Shown here piece after piece: positions 61,432 to 64,000 of a stretch of DNA of 64,000 nt (the first letter of the stretch is position 1; the number at the start of each line of letters is the position of its first letter). Where the stretch lies: positions 124,001-188,000 of the forward strand of contig NZ_JAOTID010000007.1 of NCBI RefSeq assembly GCF_026163695.1, written 5' to 3'. The DNA is from Shumkonia mesophila. GTDB lineage: Bacteria; Pseudomonadota; Alphaproteobacteria; Rhodospirillales; Shumkoniaceae. A model generated the notes under the pieces. That model made no database searches and had not been told where the DNA came from. It saw only the letters and a program-made list of their open reading frames with translations. The position numbers and the translations under genes are program-made.

Positions 61432-63563
61432 TCCCCGGCCCGCCCTGCCGCGTCGCGCCGGCTCTGGCGGATGTTGAAGGCCAGCAGCACCAGCACGGCG
61501 CCCAGGGCCACGAACTCCCACACCGATCCCAACGGCCACAGCAGGACCACGCCGAGGAACAGCATCGCGAGGCGCATCGGCCGGCCGATCCGGGTTTCCA
61601 TGTAGCCGCGGATGGCGGCGACCACGCAATACATGCCGCCGATCCCGAAGAAAAAGATCTTGAAGGACAGGGCGAGGTCCGACGACAGGAACGGCGTGTA
61701 GGCGAACAGCAGCGGAATGATGAAGAACGCCATGCCGACCTGGAAGGCGGTGACGCCGGTCTTCCACGGCGGGCTGTCGGCGATGGCGCAGGCGGCGTAG
61801 ACCGCCAGGCACACCGGCGGCGTCAGGTTGCTGAACTGGGCCAGCCAGAAGATGATCATATGCGCCGACAGCAGCGCCTGCGTCTGGTTGGCGGCGCTGA
61901 CCGTCTGTTCGATGACGCTGGTCGCCATGTCCGGCGGCACCAGGGCCAGCATGGCCTTGACGGCCTCGACCGGCATCGGCTTGCCGAGCATGCCGGCCTG
62001 GTCCGGCGCGACCAGCATCAGCACCGCCTTGACCGTATCGACCACCTGGCCGGAGGCGATCAGGCTGACCGCCTCGGAGTGGGTGATGAGGTTGTAGAGC
62101 GCCGGCGCCGAAAGGGTGCCGAGCACGATGTAGGCCGCCGTGGTGGGCAGCCCCATGCCCAGGATGATGGAGGCAAGGCTGACCCACAGGATGGTGATCA
62201 GCAGGCTGTCGCCGGACCAGCGGCTGATCATCAGCGAGAACGTGTTGCCGACCCCGGTGGTGCCGAGCACGTTGACGACAAGGCCGATGGTGACCAGCAG
62301 CACCGCCGTCGGCACCATGTTGCGGGCGCCCTTTGCCAGCGCTTCGCAGATCGCCCGCGGCCCCATCCGCTTCTTTGAAAGCCACGATGTCGCGATCACG
62401 GCCAGGATGCTGATGCCGGCGGCGTAGGTGGGGGTGAAGCCGACCACCAGCAGCCCGATGAGCAGCACGATGGGAATCAGGTTGTGACCGCCGTCGCGCA
62501 TGGCCTGGCGGAAGGTCGGCGCCTCGGGGTCCTCCTTGCCGTAGATGCCCAGGCGGATCGCCTCCATCCGCACCCAATAGCCGACCGACAGGAAATACAT
62601 CATCGCCGGCAGCACCGAGACGGCGATGATGTGGACGTAGGGAATCTGGGTGTAGCTGGCCATGACGAAGGCGCCGGCGCCCATGATCGGCGGCATGATC
62701 TGACCGCCGGTGGAGGCCGAGGATTCGACGCTGGCCGCGAAATGGGGCGGGAATCCGGCCCGCTTCATCAGCGGGATGGTGATGACGCCGGTGCCGACCA
62801 CGTTGGCCACCGCCGAACCGCTGATGGTGCCCATCAGGGCCGAGCCCATGACCGCGACCAGGCCGGGCCCGCCGGTCATCTTGCCGGCCGCGCAGCGGGC
62901 CAGGTTCATGATGAAATCGCCGGCCCCCGAGCGGGTCAGGAAGGCGCCGAACAGAATGAACATGAAGACGTAGGTCGAGGAGATGCGGGCGATCTCGCCG
63001 AACATCCCGTCGCCGCTGAAATAGGTGCGGAACAGCGCGGTTTCGAAGGTGAGGCCGGGAAACTGGAACACGCCGGTGACGTACTTGCCCCACCACACCA
63101 CGTAAGTCAGCGAGGTGACGATCAGGACCGGAATGATCCAGCCGGTGGTCCGACGGGTGAACTCGATGCCCAAAAGGATGGCGACGATGGCGGCCACCCA
63201 ATCCAGCGGCAGGAGGCGGATGCCGCGATCGTACAAGGCCACTTCGTTGAGGATCAGATGAACGGCGGTCCACAGGATCAGCAGGCCGAAAACCACATCC
63301 ACCACGGCGACCGCGCGGCCGGCCGCGCTTCCGGCGCGCGTGCGGACCATCGGATAGAGCAGCGTGCACAGGAATCCGAACAGTCCGAAATGCAGGGCCG
63401 AGGTCCAAAGATCCTCGATCGTGCCGATGGTATTGAAATAGAGATGGAAGAGGGAGATGCCGACGCCGGCCCAGAAGACCACCGGTTCCGCCCACTCGCG
63501 GGCCTTCTTGGGGGCCTCTTCCTTGTCGAACTTCGCCAAGTCCGCTTCACGATCCTCGGTCAC
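61410..63563 (-). CDS. TRAP transporter fused 4TM/12TM permease (TAXI type)
   Basis: 717 residues with a GTG start at 63563 (AGGAGG 5 bases upstream); the adjacent TTG is less likely. Fused small and large permease, as in TAXI systems. FGAFLTRSGAGDFIMNLARCAAGKMTGGPGLVAVMGSALMGTISGSAVANVVGTG, the DctM-like motif VESSASTGGQIMPPIMGAGAFVMAS, and LGMGLPTTAAYIVLGTLSAPAL are family hallmarks. Paired with the TAXI receptor just upstream. Convergent overlap with yacG. Confidence 0.95.
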   Translation of the reverse strand: MTEDREADLAKFDKEEAPKKAREWAEPVVFWAGVGISLFHLYFNTIGTIEDLWTSALHFGLFGFLCTLLYPMVRTRAGSAAGRAVAVVDVVFGLLILWTAVHLILNEVALYDRGIRLLPLDWVAAIVAILLGIEFTRRTTGWIIPVLIVTSLTYVVWWGKYVTGVFQFPGLTFETALFRTYFSGDGMFGEIARISSTYVFMFILFGAFLTRSGAGDFIMNLARCAAGKMTGGPGLVAVMGSALMGTISGSAVANVVGTGVITIPLMKRAGFPPHFAASVESSASTGGQIMPPIMGAGAFVMASYTQIPYVHIIAVSVLPAMMYFLSVGYWVRMEAIRLGIYGKEDPEAPTFRQAMRDGGHNLIPIVLLIGLLVVGFTPTYAAGISILAVIATSWLSKKRMGPRAICEALAKGARNMVPTAVLLVTIGLVVNVLGTTGVGNTFSLMISRWSGDSLLITILWVSLASIILGMGLPTTAAYIVLGTLSAPALYNLITHSEAVSLIASGQVVDTVKAVLMLVAPDQAGMLGKPMPVEAVKAMLALVPPDMATSVIEQTVSAANQTQALLSAHMIIFWLAQFSNLTPPVCLAVYAACAIADSPPWKTGVTAFQVGMAFFIIPLLFAYTPFLSSDLALSFKIFFFGIGGMYCVVAAIRGYMETRIGRPMRLAMLFLGVVLLWPLGSVWEFVALGAVLVLLAFNIRQSRRDAAGRAGDQVPSSA

Positions 63564-63608
63564 CAACGCCTCCTCGCCATTTCGGGAGCCAAGTCCGCAT
63601 AAGAGAGC

Positions 63609-63635
63609 GGGGCGGTCCCTTGGAGGAACCGCCCC
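63609..63635 (-). terminator. Intercistronic hairpin between TAXI receptor and permease genes
   Basis: GGGGCGGT (63609-63616) / ACCGCCCC (63628-63635), 11-base loop, no T-run. It probably lowers permease relative to receptor expression, as between the other TRAP genes in this window. Confidence 0.55.
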
Positions 63636-63648
63636 GGCTGAGCCTGGA

Positions 63649-64000
63649 TCACTTGGCGATGAGCGCGTCCGGAATGCTCAGGCCCTTCTCCTTGTAATAC
63701 TTGACGGCCCCGGGATGGAGCGGGAAGGGCAGGCCGCCGATGGCCCTTTCCAGGGCCATGTCCTCGGTCGACTTGTGGATGTTGCGCAGGAACGCGAGGT
63801 TCTCGTAGAGCGTCTTGGTCAGCAGATAGACGTCATCTTCCGAGACGTCTTTGCGCGCCGCCAGGAAGTTCGGCTGGGCGATGGTCTGGATCGGCTTGGC
63901 ATGGCCGGCGTAGGTGCCGGCCGGAACGGTGAACGGGACCCACAGGTCCAGCTTGGCCGCCCCGTTGATCTTCTTCAGTTCGTCGGCCGAGACGTTGAGG
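63649..64000 (-). CDS. TAXI family TRAP solute-binding protein, C-terminal part (partial)
   Basis: About 117 residues to a TGA at 63649-63651; the N-terminus is beyond the window. VSADELKKINGAAKLDLWVPFTVPAGTYAG, VSEDDVYLLTKTLYENLAFLRNIHKST and GLPFPLHPGAVKYYKEKGLSIPDALIAK match the C-terminal lobe of TAXI receptors. Upstream of the fused permease, hence the same transporter. The ligand is often glutamate or another acid, unknown here. Confidence 0.93.
   Translation of the reverse strand, partial: LNVSADELKKINGAAKLDLWVPFTVPAGTYAGHAKPIQTIAQPNFLAARKDVSEDDVYLLTKTLYENLAFLRNIHKSTEDMALERAIGGLPFPLHPGAVKYYKEKGLSIPDALIAK

Overview
The window is high-GC DNA with the gene content of an alphaproteobacterium. 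The block murA - hisD - UPF0262 - low-molecular-weight phosphatase - infA - maf - RNase G - yacG (48-61 kb) is an order I associate with Rhodospirillales-type genomes. An EcfG-type promoter candidate, TRAP and TTT transporters and polar-type flagellar genes fit that reading. The species cannot be fixed from sequence alone. I see no phage, plasmid, CRISPR or rRNA.

Layout. 0-3.4 kb: end of an RND efflux operon (membrane fusion protein tail plus pump). 3.5-4.5 kb: three small membrane or exported proteins, two of them under 40 residues. 4.6-7.4 kb: phage-shock (Psp) locus, with pspF divergent from pspA-pspB-pspC-like-pspC behind a clear sigma54 promoter. 7.4-9.6 kb: DUF4197 protein and serine-glyoxylate aminotransferase. 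10-16 kb: TctC-TctB-TctA transporter, IclR regulator, class III CoA-transferase and CitE-like lyase, preceded by a tandem palindromic operator; a convergent FAD monooxygenase follows. 17.8-18.6 kb: two small stress-type genes. 18.7-23.9 kb: peptide-type ABC transporter operon. 24-34.4 kb: flagellar cluster (fliC, fliD, fliS, flgD, flgE, flgN-like, flgK, flgL), interrupted by an ECF sigma factor with a membrane protein and a CnrX-like periplasmic protein. 34.5-37 kb: ycjX-ycjF with its own sigma54-type promoter, which would place it in the same regulon as the Psp locus 28 kb away. 37-40.6 kb: cysJI sulfite reductase.

40.7-47.8 kb: sugar nucleotidyltransferase, then a nagB-nagA-TRAP (P, Q, M) operon divergent from a ROK repressor, so this is amino-sugar uptake and breakdown. 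47.8 kb: tRNA-Thr(GGU). 48-49.6 kb: small basic protein and murA. 49.6-51 kb: a MITE-like element with perfect terminal repeats, a small ORF that reads through it, and a broken FkbM methyltransferase. 51-55 kb: FmdB, SPW-repeat protein, two paralogous three-helix membrane proteins, REP-like palindromes and a UspA protein. 55-56.4 kb: acyl-CoA desaturase. 56.5-61.4 kb: the hisD-to-yacG housekeeping block. 61.4-64 kb: TAXI-type TRAP transporter, cut by the window edge.

Nothing here is a wholly unknown multi-gene machine. The most informative observations are the two separated sigma54 promoters that tie pspABC to ycjXF, the tandem operator of the TTT operon and the catabolic route it implies, the MITE/read-through ORF/pseudogene junction, the ECF module inside the flagellar cluster, and the nearly base-free flagellar hook proteins.
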